Of a DNA stretch of 64,000 nucleotides, positions 24,188 to 35,123 are shown piece by piece. The notes under the pieces are model-generated. The model was not told where the DNA came from. It saw only the letters and a list, made by a program, of their open reading frames with translations, and made no database searches. Within the stretch, counting starts at the first letter, position 1, and each line of letters begins with the position of its first letter. A program made the position numbers and the translations under genes. The stretch lies in NCBI RefSeq assembly GCF_958450345.1, contig NC_088780.1, forward strand, positions 112,046,226 to 112,110,225, given 5' to 3'. The stretch comes from Calliphora vicina (Eukaryota > Arthropoda > Insecta > Diptera > Calliphoridae).

Positions 24188-24322
24188 ATACACACCAGGG
24201 ATGGCAAAAGAAATTTATAAATTGTACGTACCAACAAGCATTAAAAATTTTACTTTTTTGAAACTGATTGTACCTGAAAATAAGAGACAAAATATAAAAT
24301 ATGTTTTTCAAATTTTGTACTA

Positions 24323-25367
24323 CACAATTTTTCATTGAAATTGAGAAAATACAAAATGAAATTGAGAATTTCAAATTGAAATTGAGAAAATTCCAAATGA
24401 AATTGGGAAAATTCTAAATGAAATTGAGAAACATTAGAATTATTTTATATTAAAAAGTAAAATTAACTATTAAATCAGATGTGGTGGTCTGGATAGAGAG
24501 ACCAATTTAAATTTATTTTGTCGTAGAAAATATGTGTTGGATCCCGAACAGTTCCCCGTGGCCCCGACATTCACCATTCAGGTCAATTGGTACAGCAGGC
24601 ATTATTCAAATAGATAGTCGCAGATGTTCGTTCACTGCCGAAAGAGCAAACGAATGGGTCAAAAGAGTTGATAGCAAGAGTTGGATAATCAGTTATCTGA
24701 ACTCGTTCTGGTATGTGACAATGCCCCTTGCCACAGTCGTTTACATGAAATTTTCGACAACTCTCTAGCAATACTTTTACGATTGAGTCCCTATTCACCA
24801 ATGCTTAACCCTATTGAAATAATTGGGTCCAAAATCAAAAGTAATGTGAAGTCAAAGATGAATATACCATCCGTAAATCCTCCAAATGTATGAGAGCAGA
24901 GGATTTTATATCTTAAAGAATTAATTAACGATTCCAAGTCCTGTACAACTACTGGAGACTGCTGTAGAGCTTACAACATACAACATCATTCCACCAAAGC
25001 CCTTTGGAATTGCAAGATATGCCTGTTGGTCAATAAGATTGCGTACATATGTTTTTTGTTTAATGTATATTATTTATGTAGAGTAAAATTAAATTTTCTC
25101 ATTTTCATTTGGAATTTTCTCAATTTCAAATGGAAATTCTCAATTTCAATTGGAATTTTCTCAATTTGAAATGGAATTTCTCAATTTCATTTGGAATTTT
25201 CTCAATTTAAAATGGAAATTATCAATTTCATTTGGAATTTTCACAATTTAAAGTTGAAATTCTCAATTTCAATTGGAATTTTCTCAATTTAAAATGGAAA
25301 TTCTCAATTTCATTTGGAATTTTCTCAATATCATGTATAATGTTCTCAATTTCAATGAAAAATGGTG
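24323..25367. mobile_element. IS630/Tc1/mariner-like element nested in the hAT element
   Basis: Inverted termini CACAATTTTTCATTG (24323) and, from the right, CACCATTTTTCATTG (25367), both continuing AAATTGAGAA, lie next to TA dinucleotides (24321-24322 and 25368-25369), as expected for this superfamily. Inside each terminus is an array of short repeats of the form AAATTGAGAA(A)ATTCCAAATG: about 100 bp on the left and about 270 bp on the right, inverted. Between the arrays is a broken DDE transposase (24532-24893). At 1045 bp it is shorter than a full element, so it is probably internally deleted. Confidence 0.7.
24532..24893 (+). pseudogene. DDE_3 transposase fragment (IS630/Tc1 superfamily)
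   Basis: Two overlapping frames together resemble the C-terminal half of a DDE_3 endonuclease. The first frame (24532-24690) gives RCSFTAERANEWVKRVDSK. After a one-base slip near 24675 the second gives QLSELVLVCDNAPCHSRLHE, then LLRLSPYSPMLNPIE. The D of CDNAPCHS and the E of NPIE are the second and third catalytic acidic residues, with 32 residues between them. The first catalytic D and the DNA-binding domain are missing. The family is clear from the motif; the subfamily is not. No function remains. Confidence 0.8.
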
Positions 25368-26361
25368 TAGAAAAATATGTTAATATTTGAAACTAAGTTA
25401 TTCTGTATTTTTGTTTTAAATAGGCATAACATTTCTTCAATGTAACTGATATGGATTTATTATAAGACTAAAATAAAGAGGATTCCATTCGCTCAAAGCC
25501 ATAAAAAAGGTTTCTCTTTACGGTACTTTCATAACATTAAGCTCCCAATCCTTGATTATAAACTTTTTATCAATAAGTATCATTAGAAAAAAAGTAACAA
25601 TTTCCCTTTATCATCTTCAACAATGTACCAAACTTTTGACACAGATTTAATTAATTGTCGTATGTCTGCAGGAGTCAACGTTTAAAATTTTATCAAAATT
25701 GTCTTAATAGGATTGAATTCAATTTATTTTCAGGTTTACTTCCCTTTTTGTACCTTTTCCCCCATTGAGTATCAGTATCGATTTATAAAAAAATCATATT
25801 TTATGGAAAAACTACCAAATATTAATGATTTTTACTCCTTAGTGATAAGCAAAGAAAACGATTTAAAATTTATTTCTGTGTTTATTGGCTTACAATAGTA
25901 CCAAAATACAGTTTTCACCCGTTTTCTCTCTTAAAAGGTTCGAATGTCTACTCTCTATTTTAAATGTTTTTTGTATCTGTATTGGTTTATAAGATATTAA
26001 TATATCCCTTCTTAATACTACTGCCCGAATTTCATGACTATAACTTTAGGTGTTTAAATGAAAACTGTTTTTCTTAGGCGATTCCAAAATTGTCTAACAT
26101 TAAAAATAATAATCTGAAGTAATTTCTTTCCTATTTCAACAACTATTACAAACATTGCTATAACTTCTAAGAGCAAACTATTAACATTTTATTTGTTAAT
26201 GAAACCAAAATTAATTAATTAATGAAATAACATTTTTAAATTTATATTTTAAGCTAGAAATAATTGTACCAAATGAGTCATTGGTGTACCATGGTACTTT
26301 TCATCTTCGAATTATACCAAAAAAGTACAATTGTACCAACTTTGCCGTCCCTGATACACAC

Positions 26362-27030
26362 ACGTAGGTAGACCACATTTGTTTGCGTTGTTGCTTCCAT
26401 AATGTTGCTGGAGAAGACAAATGGCAAGAAAGTATTATCCACAAAACGTGACATATGAAATGAAAATAATAGAAAACAAGTAAAACAATAGAGAAAGTCT
26501 ATAAATACTCATCCCACAGTATCCTTGAGTAATATAGCAGGGATTTAAAGTAATCATGTCATTGTAACCAGGTCAACATGAATATAAACTTTAAGTAAAG
26601 CCGGAATCCCACCCTCATTTATATTTATTACCGGTTCAATTAGGTCAAAGGTCCCCAAAGTCTGAAAAATCCTTGTCAAATAGTGTAATGTTATTATTTT
26701 CACTCTAAATACGCCTTTTGTACTTATAATGATCTAGCGCTTTCAAAACGTATTAAGCTTATAAATCAGATCAAAAATACAGATACATATATTCACCAAC
26801 AGCACCACGATCTCAACGTGCTAATTTAAATCACTATATTGACTTTGAAAATATATCAGTCTAACTATAAAAGGAATTTAAAAGTTAATATTTGTCAAAG
26901 TCGACTTTATTTTAAAATAGAACTTTTGTTTTTTTTGTACCTTAAGAAATATTTTTAAGAAGCTTTCACAATTATTTCCAACTCATACATTCAAATAAAT
27001 GAAAATATTTTTCAATGAATGTAAATAAAA
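26362..27030. other. Unassigned AT-rich stretch
   Basis: Nothing recognised. Confidence 0.35.
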
Positions 27031-27115
27031 ACAAGTAAGAGAACTTAAAATAATTATTTTAAAATATTTTTAGGTAAACAAAATTAAATTTTTGTTTTTT
27101 TAAATTTTTTTTTCA
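27031..27115 (+). repeat. Family B repeat, 5' fragment
   Basis: AACAAGTAAGAGAACTT followed by AAAATATTTTTAGGTAAACA matches the start of the copy at 32951, with an internal deletion. Confidence 0.55.
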
Positions 27116-27269
27116 AAATTTATGACAATCTTTTTGCACTTATGTATTTCAAAATACACGTTGTTAAACACTTGAAAATAGAACATGCTCTAATTGCCAA
27201 AAATATCATAGGACATACACATGTATTTTACATACTCAAAGTTTCATATGGATCACACGATATGTACAT

Positions 27270-27611
27270 TTTTACATGTGGAAAAATGTCCCAATACATG
27301 TCACAAAACAAATGCAAACCATACCGTGTGACCCCCCTATTAGCGCCATGGATAATTGGCTTTGTTTTCGATTTGGCTGGTTAGTCGGGCTTCACATACG
27401 TTCTCTTACACTTCGGGTTATCGCAATGGATCCTATTTTCATCGCAAGTAATGATTGGGTGCAAAAAGGATTTTCTTTTATAGCGTTCAAAAAAAATTTC
27501 GGCTTCAATTCGTATGATAGGTACCCCATTTTCCTGCATTTGGATGAATCCTGCTGTTCGCAAACTTTTTAAAATTGCTGCTGCACCAATAAAAAAACAT
27601 CTAGCTAGCAC
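27270..27611 (-). pseudogene. mariner transposase remnant (central part)
   Basis: On the minus strand the frame 27611-27381 gives LRTAGFIQMQENGVP, then YKRKSFLHPIITCDENR and IHCDNPKCKRTYVKP. This corresponds to the linker and the start of the catalytic domain of mariner transposases, where the usual motif is HRIVTGDEKW; the first catalytic D is kept (TCDENR). A stop follows; KTKPIIHG continues the match near 27340. The N-terminal paired-type domain and the other two catalytic residues are absent. The piece is unrelated in position to the mariner C-terminal ends at 11485 and 30738. Confidence 0.8.
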
Positions 27612-28369
27612 CTAATTAGCGCATTTTTTTTATAACTTTTCTATTTTATTTTGGCATCTTTATATCCTGCATAAAAAAAGATGAGGACTATATTAATTTT
27701 ATGATTTCAGAAATAAATAATTGAATTCCTTTCAAACTCTGCTTGACTTGTTTATTGGCATTTGTGCTAACGACATTTGTCACATAAACATAATAAAAGA
27801 GTTCATTTATTCAGCGTTTGACATTTGTTGTACGATTTTTGTAAGTAGTTGCTTAACAAATCCCATTGTGGTACTGATGAAAATAGGGGAAACAAGGGTA
27901 ATAAACACTTGTGTAAATTTGTACATACATATATCGTAAGTATGAAATAAGCTGTGACTGAGTACACAAAAATAGTTAGGTATAAATGTATTATAAATTT
28001 GTTTCTTATTAAGTAGTTTGCAAGAACTATTAAGTATTTTGTGTGGGCGACTTTTTGCATAAGCAAATTTCTACAGCTGTGAAGACTAAAGTTCTGCAAA
28101 GTAAGTATATTGGAATACTTTTTTAATATTGAAGTAAAATAGTTGTGTTTAAAGAGTAAATTAAATAAAATGGTTCTTCTTTATAACACTGTACAACACC
28201 AAAAAAAATTACGAGGTCCGACCAATAAATTTTGATATAAGAAAAAAAAAGACACGTGTATCGGCGTTTTGAAGGTTTACATTTGAATTTCATTTGAGGG
28301 GGGGGGTTAAAGTTTCCCAACTCTGGCACATTCTTATTGTTAATCGTCATAAGAAACCATGTGATCCTT
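27612..28369. other. Unassigned AT-rich stretch
   Basis: Nothing recognised apart from a run of nine or so G at about 28298-28306. Confidence 0.35.
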
Positions 28370-29247
28370 ACATTTTAGGTATAAAATGTGTTCAGCTAAG
28401 TTATGCAAAATGTTACGGAGAATATTTTTGTAGAATATGTTATCCCTTTAAATCCTCAAGGCATGGGTTTTTTTTTTGCCCTTTTTTAAAAAAAGTGCAA
28501 ACACCACCATTGAAACAGGGATTTAAGGGGTTAAAATGTTTTGCAAAAAAATTATCCGTAAAATTTTACTATAAGTCCCTAAATACACCAAAACAGAAAA
28601 TTCAACCAGAAAGTCAGAAATAAGACATAACAAAAGATAGCTTAGGGTTAATTTCGCATTTATTAAGAATTTTATTTTAAAGAACATTTTAGGTATAAAA
28701 TGTATGCAGCAAATTTATGGAAAATGTTACGGAGAACATTTTTGTAGAATATGTTAACCCTCTAAATCCTCAAGGCATGGGTCTTTTTTGCCCTTCTTTT
28801 AAAAAAGAGCAAGAAACTCCATTAAAACAGGGATTTGAGGGATTAAAATGTTCTGCAAAAAAATTATCCGTAAAATTTTACTATAAGTCCCTAAATACAC
28901 CAAAACAGAAAATTCAACCAGAAAGTCAGAAATAAGACATAACAAAAGATAGCTTAGGGTTAATTTCGCATTTATTAAGAATTTTATTTTAAAGAACATT
29001 TTAGGTATAAAATGTATGCAGCAAATTTATGGAAAATGTTACGGAGAATATTTTTGTAGAATATGTTAACCCTCTAAATCGTCAAGGCATGGGACTTTTT
29101 TGTCCTTCTTTTAAAAAAGAGCAAGAAACTCCATTAAAACAGGGAATTGAGGGATTAAAATGTTCCGCAAAAATATTATCCGTGAAATTTTACTATAAGT
29201 CCCTGAATACACCAAAACGGAAAATTCAACCAGAAAGTCAGAAATAT
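28370..29247 (+). repeat. Tandem array, unit about 312 bp, 2.8 copies
   Basis: Units start with ACATTTTAGGTATAAAATGT (itself an inverted repeat) at 28370, 28684 and 28996, so the periods are 314 and 312. The third copy stops at about 29247. The units differ by scattered substitutions and a few indels. One frame stays open through about 70 codons of every unit (ending QKIQPESQK and a stop in the first two), but there is no domain, signal peptide or splice context, so I call it satellite-like DNA and not a gene. Confidence 0.9.
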
Positions 29248-29975
29248 TTTATACTTGCTCTCAGTGCTCAGTATGATTCTACTGAAAGTACAGAATGTTT
29301 CACTATCTGGACAGTTTTGTTAGTATGAAATGTCACTAGCAGAATAAATAGCTAAAAGTACATGTTATAGTAAGCTACTGAATCTTGGATGAGCCATTGA
29401 TCATAAGCTGCATTTAGCATCACCTGTAAAGCCAATAGCAGTGTGAGATATTTTCTGTTTCCTACAGTGACTTTTAAACTTTACACAATTCCAATAGCTA
29501 TTTTTACTCAATTTGCAGTTTTACATTCAACTATTGACATTCCGTAAAAAACAGTTTGTGATTTTATTTGTGCAACTTTTCATACAAATGTAACAAAATA
29601 TTAATATTTATAAAGCTGTAATATATAAATAACTTGCTATAAATAAAATGAAACAAATATTTTTTATAAAATGAATAGCATTCAGTAGGAAGTAAAATGT
29701 ATTTTTATGTTGCCAATGTAGAACAGCAAAAGCGTATAAATTCGTTGAATCTGCGGTGTATTGGAATGTATTTTTTTATATACCACCAAAAATGGTATAA
29801 ATATGTTTGTTATGCTGTGTATAATATTGACAAATATTCACCTAAAACCCAAAAAGGTAATGCTCTTAACATAAAACAAACAGAAAATATTAAGTTATCT
29901 TAAATAGTTTAAAAGTTATTATAATTCAAAATGTACTATACTCATTTTATAAATCCTATAGTTTTGACAATTTAA
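29248..29975. other. Unassigned AT-rich stretch
   Basis: Nothing recognised. Confidence 0.35.
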
Positions 29976-30475
29976 AACAAGTAAGAAAGTATGGTCGGTC
30001 AAGCCCGACCATATAATACCCTACACTAAGTAAATGAGCAAACACATTTTTCTTTTGAAATTTCAATAATTTATATTTTTGAGTGATTTTCGGAAGTGGG
30101 CCTATAATGGAGCTATGACCAATTATGTACCGACACCATGAAATTAGGTCGAGTGATTTATGTCCATATTAAGTTAATACATGAATAAATTAAACATTTA
30201 TGACCGATAAAGTCCAACTTCGGGAGGACATTTGTATGGGGGCTAGGTTTCAATAGGCTTGGTCCTTGGACCAAATTTTATCGAAATATCTTCAAAATTG
30301 CGACCTGTACTTTGTGCAGAAGGTTTACATGGACAGCCAGCCAGCTAGACGGACTCGGAAAGTGATTCTAAGTCGATCGGTATACTTTAAGGTGGTGTTA
30401 GACCAATATTTTCGGGCGTTACAAACATCTGCACAAACGCATTATATCCTCCCCACTATGGTGGTGTAGGGTATA
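29976..30475 (+). repeat. Family A repeat, internally deleted copy
   Basis: Has both edges (ACAAGTAAGAAAGTATGGTC and CACTATGGTGGTGTAGGGTA), the GGTCGGTCAAGCCCGACC hairpin and the TCGATCGGTATACTTTAAGG core. The second GATTTTCGGAAG unit and most of the GTCY repeat are missing. Confidence 0.82.
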
Positions 30476-30737
30476 ATAAATCTTACTTTGACGTACTTCT
30501 TCTAATGTTTTTCAAGCGAACGAATTTGACATGGTTAATGACAGATCTTTATGCTAATGAAAGGACATCCTTCGCTGTAGCATTAAAAAATATCTCAAAT
30601 GTCTTCAAAGCCCAAATGTTAAAAAGTTCTGGGATTTTACAATAAGCTTCAAACAAATTTGGTTCATTTATACTACAGAATTTTTTGGCTTGATTCAGTA
30701 ATAATTGGCCACAGCTCCCATATAAGGTTCACAAGCT
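30476..30737. other. Unassigned spacer with a scrap of family A
   Basis: Only the AATTGGCCACAGCTCCCATA segment at 30703-30730 can be assigned: it matches inverted family A. It directly precedes the mariner fragment. Confidence 0.4.
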
Positions 30738-31035
30738 TTGCCTCATCCGCTTTATAGTCCATACCGTGCCCCATCCGACTACTATTTGTTTCGATCGATG
30801 CAGAACGCCCTTTCTGGGATACGCTTCACTTTGGAACAGAGTATCCGAAAATGGCTTCATTCGTTCTGGGCCTCAAAAGATGAGCAGTTTTTTAGACTCG
30901 AAATTCATATGTTAGCAGAAAGATGGGAAATGTTCATAGCTAACAATGGACAATACTTTGAATAGATTTATATGGTACAAATGTTTCAAAATAAAAGCTA
31001 AAAATTTTAAAAAATTCGGCATTTTTAAATCATAC
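30738..31035 (+). pseudogene. mariner transposase C-terminus with 3' terminal repeat
   Basis: The frame 30738-30965 gives HPLYSPYRAPSDYYLFRSMQ, then NALSGIRFT, KDEQFF and GQYFE before the stop, the last quarter of a mariner DD34D transposase. The third catalytic residue normally sits in YSPDLAPSDY; here that D is a Y (YSPYRAP), so even this part would be inactive. The upstream three quarters are absent. After the stop, AATGTTTCAAAATAAAAGC and the terminus ATTTTTAAATCATACACCT match, in the opposite direction, 11485-11560. It belongs to the same lineage as the fragment at 11485-11710. Confidence 0.85.
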
Positions 31036-31084
31036 ACCTCATAATATAGAATAAAACGAATGAATTTAAATGCGTTGCATCCTA

Positions 31085-31182
31085 ATATTTACATTAATGT
31101 AGTTTCTCCAATTCTTATTATATTTAGGTGGAGGGTATTTAAGATGCGACTCAGCCACAGTATATGGCACTATTACTGTTTT
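31085..31182 (-). repeat. Family B repeat, terminal fragment
   Basis: GGAGGGTATTTAAGATGCGA followed by CTCAGCCACAGTATATGGC is a diverged, inverted version of the family B start. Confidence 0.5.
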
Positions 31183-32544
31183 TTTTTTGTTTCCTTAAAG
31201 AAATTGTAAATAATTCTGTTTAAATTGTCACGATTTATTTTACTATTGGTTTGGAGATATAGTTTGAAATCGTGTCAACAAGAAATGCGTGTATTTTATA
31301 GGAAATATGTATATTGAAAAGTGAAATTTATATTTAGCTCACTATCAAAAGTGTTAAAGAATTAATTTAAATTAATTCATGTAAAAAACTTATAAATCCA
31401 TTAAATCTAACATTAATTTATATCTGTATATGTATATTCATTTATTTATACATTAACATAGAGAATCAGTTATATTGTCCTGATTAACCATACAATTTCC
31501 CCTCGTATTTTTTCAAACACTTTTATTTATACAACCATCATAATAAACTGGTAATTTCAAAAGAAATGAAAAAATACAGATGATTGTATGTTTTACTTTT
31601 AACCTCTACAGAGGTCAGTTAGTACTAACAGCCACTAAAGTTTATAAAAAGTTTCTTCATGGTATAAGTTATTCAATCTTTTATTTAATTTGTGCTTCTT
31701 TTTTTTGCATTGAAAGTGAAATTTTACTTGTTTATGTAAAATGTTTTCTAATGCAGGCAGGCAGGCACTCACTCTTGGTAACGTTGTTGGCTGGTTACTT
31801 AAACAATAAAATATCGTAATTAAAAGTTATCTTATACTAAATAACTATTCATTTCCAAAGAATTTTCCAAATGAAAAACTTAACCAAATTATGAAAATAA
31901 TCATTTATATGTATTACCGGTCATTTAAACATAAAATTGTTTTCTTATTCATTTCCTTAGTGAGCTGATGAAGATAAAACAGAAGAGGCCGTTAAAATTC
32001 CCAGGCCATTCAAAATTTACATGTGAGTTTTTTTCTTCTATCATTCATCACCTACCTCTCCATTAAACAATTAAACTGGCTTGTTAAAATCAGCCTTCCC
32101 AAACAGTACCTCACATAAATAAAAAACTTCTTTTAATGTTTAATTTTTCAACTATTTTAAATGATTTTTTAAATGGCCGTAAAATGTTGGTTTTTAGCAC
32201 TTTTTTCCAGTTTGTTTATTTATAATTACCAACTTTTAAGTTGTAAATTATTTAGGTTTACACTTGCATCTTATTCGTTTAATGTGTTTTATTTATTTTT
32301 CTTTTTGCTTTTTAAATTTTTATTACCTTTGGCTTTGAATTGTAAATGGAAAAATATGCGAGAAGGCCTATCCAACTGTTGTGTTGTTAAGTATAGGTGG
32401 TGAAATTGTGGAGTGATTTAAAAATAGAGATATGATTTGAAAGCTTAATTTATGTCCTTTAAAATTTTATATGTAAATAAATCAGATTTCATTAAAAATT
32501 TCAATTCTTGAGTTATAAAATTCAAAGCCTAATACAGTTGATGT
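31183..32544. other. Unassigned AT-rich stretch
   Basis: No gene was recognised. A CAGGCAGGCAGGCACTCACTC simple repeat lies near 31755. The T-rich frames at 31580-31819 and 32173-32403 are composition artefacts. Confidence 0.35.
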
Positions 32545-32900
32545 TCTGTAAATAAAAACTCTTTCAACATCCATTGACCGTAAAATTATGACCGTTTTCA
32601 TCGAAAAAGTAAGGCCAGACAATGTAGCTTGATAAAACTGCTGTTAGTCGAGCTCATTTTAATAATCTTCGGCAAAATTCAAGTGAAACGTCAAGACTGC
32701 ACCGTTCTGTTTGCTTGTTATTTGAATTTTTGTCTGTAGTGATAGTCTGATGAAAACCATTTGAGCACTAACTGAGGGATCTTCTGTCGCCAAAATTGTA
32801 AACATTATACTCCTTCTGCTCGGAAGAGTGCCGCCTAAACTCTCTTCGGACGGAAATGACAGCCTCCAATTTGTGATAGCGGATCACAATCCAAATTCAT
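32545..32900 (-). pseudogene. Possible DDE transposase remnant
   Basis: On the minus strand near 32640-32560 the peptide VWPYFFDENGHNFTVNG resembles the GPYFFEDENG...TVN segment between the first two catalytic residues of a DDE_3 transposase group common in arthropods. Upstream peptides (RRHSSEQKEYNVYNFGDRR) could belong to the same decayed protein but carry stops and frame shifts. The match is short, so confidence is limited. Confidence 0.35.
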
Positions 32901-32950
32901 ATTTCATCATCCCCATCGACCATTTAAATTGTCCACTCTTTGAAATAAAT

Positions 32951-33612
32951 ACAAGTAAGAGAGCTATATTCGGCTGTGCCGAATCTTATATACCCTTCAC
33001 CAAATTATACTTCAAAATAAAAATTTTAAATATTTTTAGGTAAACAAAATTTTTTTTTTTAAATTTAAAATTTTTTTTTTGTTTTTTAATATTTAGCGAA
33101 AAAAAACTATTGGTAAAAAAAAATCGGGTTAAAAAATATTTTTCCGATTTTGAACAATTGTAGGTCGAACTTACTATGGTTTTATATACGTCATTGCATA
33201 TCTATCATTAGATATCCATATTGTCTATATTAATGACTTAGTAATCCAGATATAGGTCAAAAATCGAGGCTGTCCTGTTTTTTTCCTCATATCTCAGCCA
33301 TTTGTGGTCCGATTTTGCTGATTTTAAATAGCAAACTAACCGAAAGCATGTCTGACAGAATTAGTGAAGATTTGGATCCCGAAGATATCTGGGACTCCGC
33401 TATTTATAATTTTTTTACAAATAGATTTTTTGATATTTTTATAATATTTGTTTGAAATCTTCTACAAAAAATCAATTTCCCTAAATTTTCAAAAAAGTAC
33501 CTTTTGTTTGCGGCTCGGCTCGGCTCCTCATATATACTTTATAGGGTCGGAAATGAAAAATATAGAAATTACAAACTTATATATACTCTTCTCACGAAGG
33601 TAAAGGGTATAA
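32951..33612 (+). repeat. Family B dispersed repeat, full-length copy
   Basis: Starts ACAAGTAAGAGAGCTATATT with GGCTGTGCCGAATCTTATA and ends with TATATACTCTTCTCACGAAG then AAAGGGTATAAAAA. It is the + strand counterpart of 6943-7606; fragments recur at 27031, 31085, 50967, 56620 and 60243. It includes a GGCTCGGCTCGGCTCC short repeat at 33512. Non-coding. Confidence 0.8.
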
Positions 33613-33803
33613 AAATAAACCGATTGTTTACACAGAATAAAAGTTATAACCCTTTTGTTTGGTAGCACCATTTTAAGGTATTGTTCCTGTGATGCGGGTT
33701 CCCATGGTTATTCTCACTTCTTATGTACCAAAAGTGCTCCTTTCATGGCCCTAAGAATTTTTGGGTGAACCCTATGTAGAAGATTGATACTGGTATTTCG
33801 GGT
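33613..33803. other. Unassigned spacer
   Basis: Nothing recognised between the family B repeat and the Transib-like element. Confidence 0.35.
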
Positions 33804-34613
33804 CGTGGCACTGTGGTTCCAAGAATTTGGAAAAACTAAGTTTTTTCGGAAGCTGACAATCTGCTCTCCTCCAATACAAATGGGTTTTTCAATTGGACAT
33901 TTCGTTTTCTCGACAGAAGCGCCAGAAGTTCAACTAATTTTGAATCAGATTTTCGTTAAATTTTTTTAATATTTTACTGCTTTACTAAATTAGATATATC
34001 TCAATGGTTTTACCATATAGAAATTCATACTTCAAAACATAGATAAACATTGATATAGGCTTTTATTATATATATATATCTTATATTTATGGGCCTCTCC
34101 ATTTTCCTGTTATAGTCCTTTAAACATGGTTCTCAAATATACTGATATTTTTTTTTTCTAAGAATGTATATAGCTTGCCAAAAAAAAGACCGTCGAAGCC
34201 CGGCCAATGACTATAAACATAATTTAAAGAAACTTCTGGGGAATGTCTTTGTAAAAAAATTGTAGCCGCCAGCACCCGCCGAAATACTTTTTTTTTAATT
34301 TTTACGGAATGGAATTTTTAGAAATATTTCTTTATTTATTATTGATTTTTATATATCTAGACCCTACTGTAACTTGAAATATAGTAAATACAGATCTTTT
34401 TAAAAATTTAGTTTCCGAAAGACATGAAAACGTATTTTTTTAATTTTTTATTAATGTTTTTTATATGTATATCTTGACCCTACTGTAACTTGAAAAAAAG
34501 TTTATATTGATCTTTTAAAGATTTTTTTTGGAATCGGAGATACCAATTCTATATAAAAAGATCGCCAAATAATTTTGTCCACCTAGATTTTGATTTGGAA
34601 CCACAGTGCGTGG
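33804..34613. mobile_element. Transib-like non-autonomous transposon (element 33809-34608)
   Basis: Both ends begin CACTGTGGTTCCAA when read inwards (33809 on +, 34608 on -), a 14-bp perfect inverted repeat. They are flanked by an exact 5-bp GC-rich direct repeat CGTGG (33804-33808 and 34609-34613). A CAC(A/T)GTG-type heptamer with a 5-bp GC-rich duplication is the hallmark of Transib, the superfamily related to the RAG recombinase. The 800-bp interior has no transposase frame. It contains a diverged internal duplication (ACCCTACTGTAACTTGAAA at 34362 and 34477). Confidence 0.75.
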
Positions 34614-34746
34614 CCCACTATTGGATTCTATATGACCAGATTGGTTTAAAACGGCTTAATTCATAATGTTTTTATTTTAGTAGGTTACTGGTAAACCAGT
34701 GGCAGCCAGAAGATATCTTGGTTTCTTTTTCGCTTTACAGGAATTT

Positions 34747-34830
34747 GTGTGTGTAATTCGACTCGAAAGAAGACATTTTCCAATTTTCATAAAAATTTTA
34801 ATGACTTTCTTTTCGAATCGAATTACACAA
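34747..34830. repeat. Imperfect inverted repeat
   Basis: TGTGTAATTCGACTCGAAAG (about 34749-34769) pairs with CTTTTCGAATCGAATTACACA (about 34809-34829), leaving a loop of roughly 38 bases. It lies just left of the Tc1-type MITE. The accidental open frames here follow from the symmetry. Confidence 0.7.
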
Positions 34831-34888
34831 TAAACCTGATTACAATCATAAATATAATAGACGATTACAATCATAAATATACAGACTA

Positions 34889-35123
34889 TACAGTGAGCCT
34901 CAAAAGTCAGTATACACCAAAAAATATTTTATTTTTTTAAAATAATGAAAATCCTAAAATTTATTCATCGATTAAAATTTTAATGTTTCGGTTTGTTGGA
35001 GATTGAGTTGAATAACAGATTCGATTGTGAAAAAAAAGATTTAAGTCGGACTATAATGATTTTAATGATCCTAAAAAAATCAAAAAATTCGGGGTAGTTT
35101 ACTCACTTTTGAGGCTGTGTGTA
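34889..35123. mobile_element. Tc1-type MITE with TA duplication (element 34891-35121)
   Basis: The left end TA|CAGTGAGCCTCAAAAGT and inverted right end CACACAGCCTCAAAAGT share GCCTCAAAAGTNAGTANA. TA flanks both sides. At 231 bp it contains no coding sequence. It differs from the Tc1-type ends at 9669 and 41492. Confidence 0.7.

Larger units (their letters stand above)
24188..26361. mobile_element. hAT-type DNA transposon with exact 8-bp duplication (element 24196-26353)
   Basis: The left terminus CAGGGATGGCAAA (24196) and the inverted right terminus CAGGGACGGCAAA (ending 26353) match at 12 of 13 bases. They are bordered by an exact 8-bp direct repeat ATACACAC (24188-24195 and 26354-26361). 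CAGGG-type ends with an 8-bp duplication are diagnostic of hAT. The 2158-bp element has no hAT transposase frame; GTACC words near both ends may be subterminal sites. It carries a second, unrelated element (24323-25367). Confidence 0.88.

Noticed and set aside
28294..29328. Three similar open frames as a tandem gene family
   Set aside because: They are units of a 312-bp tandem array without domain, start-site or splice support.
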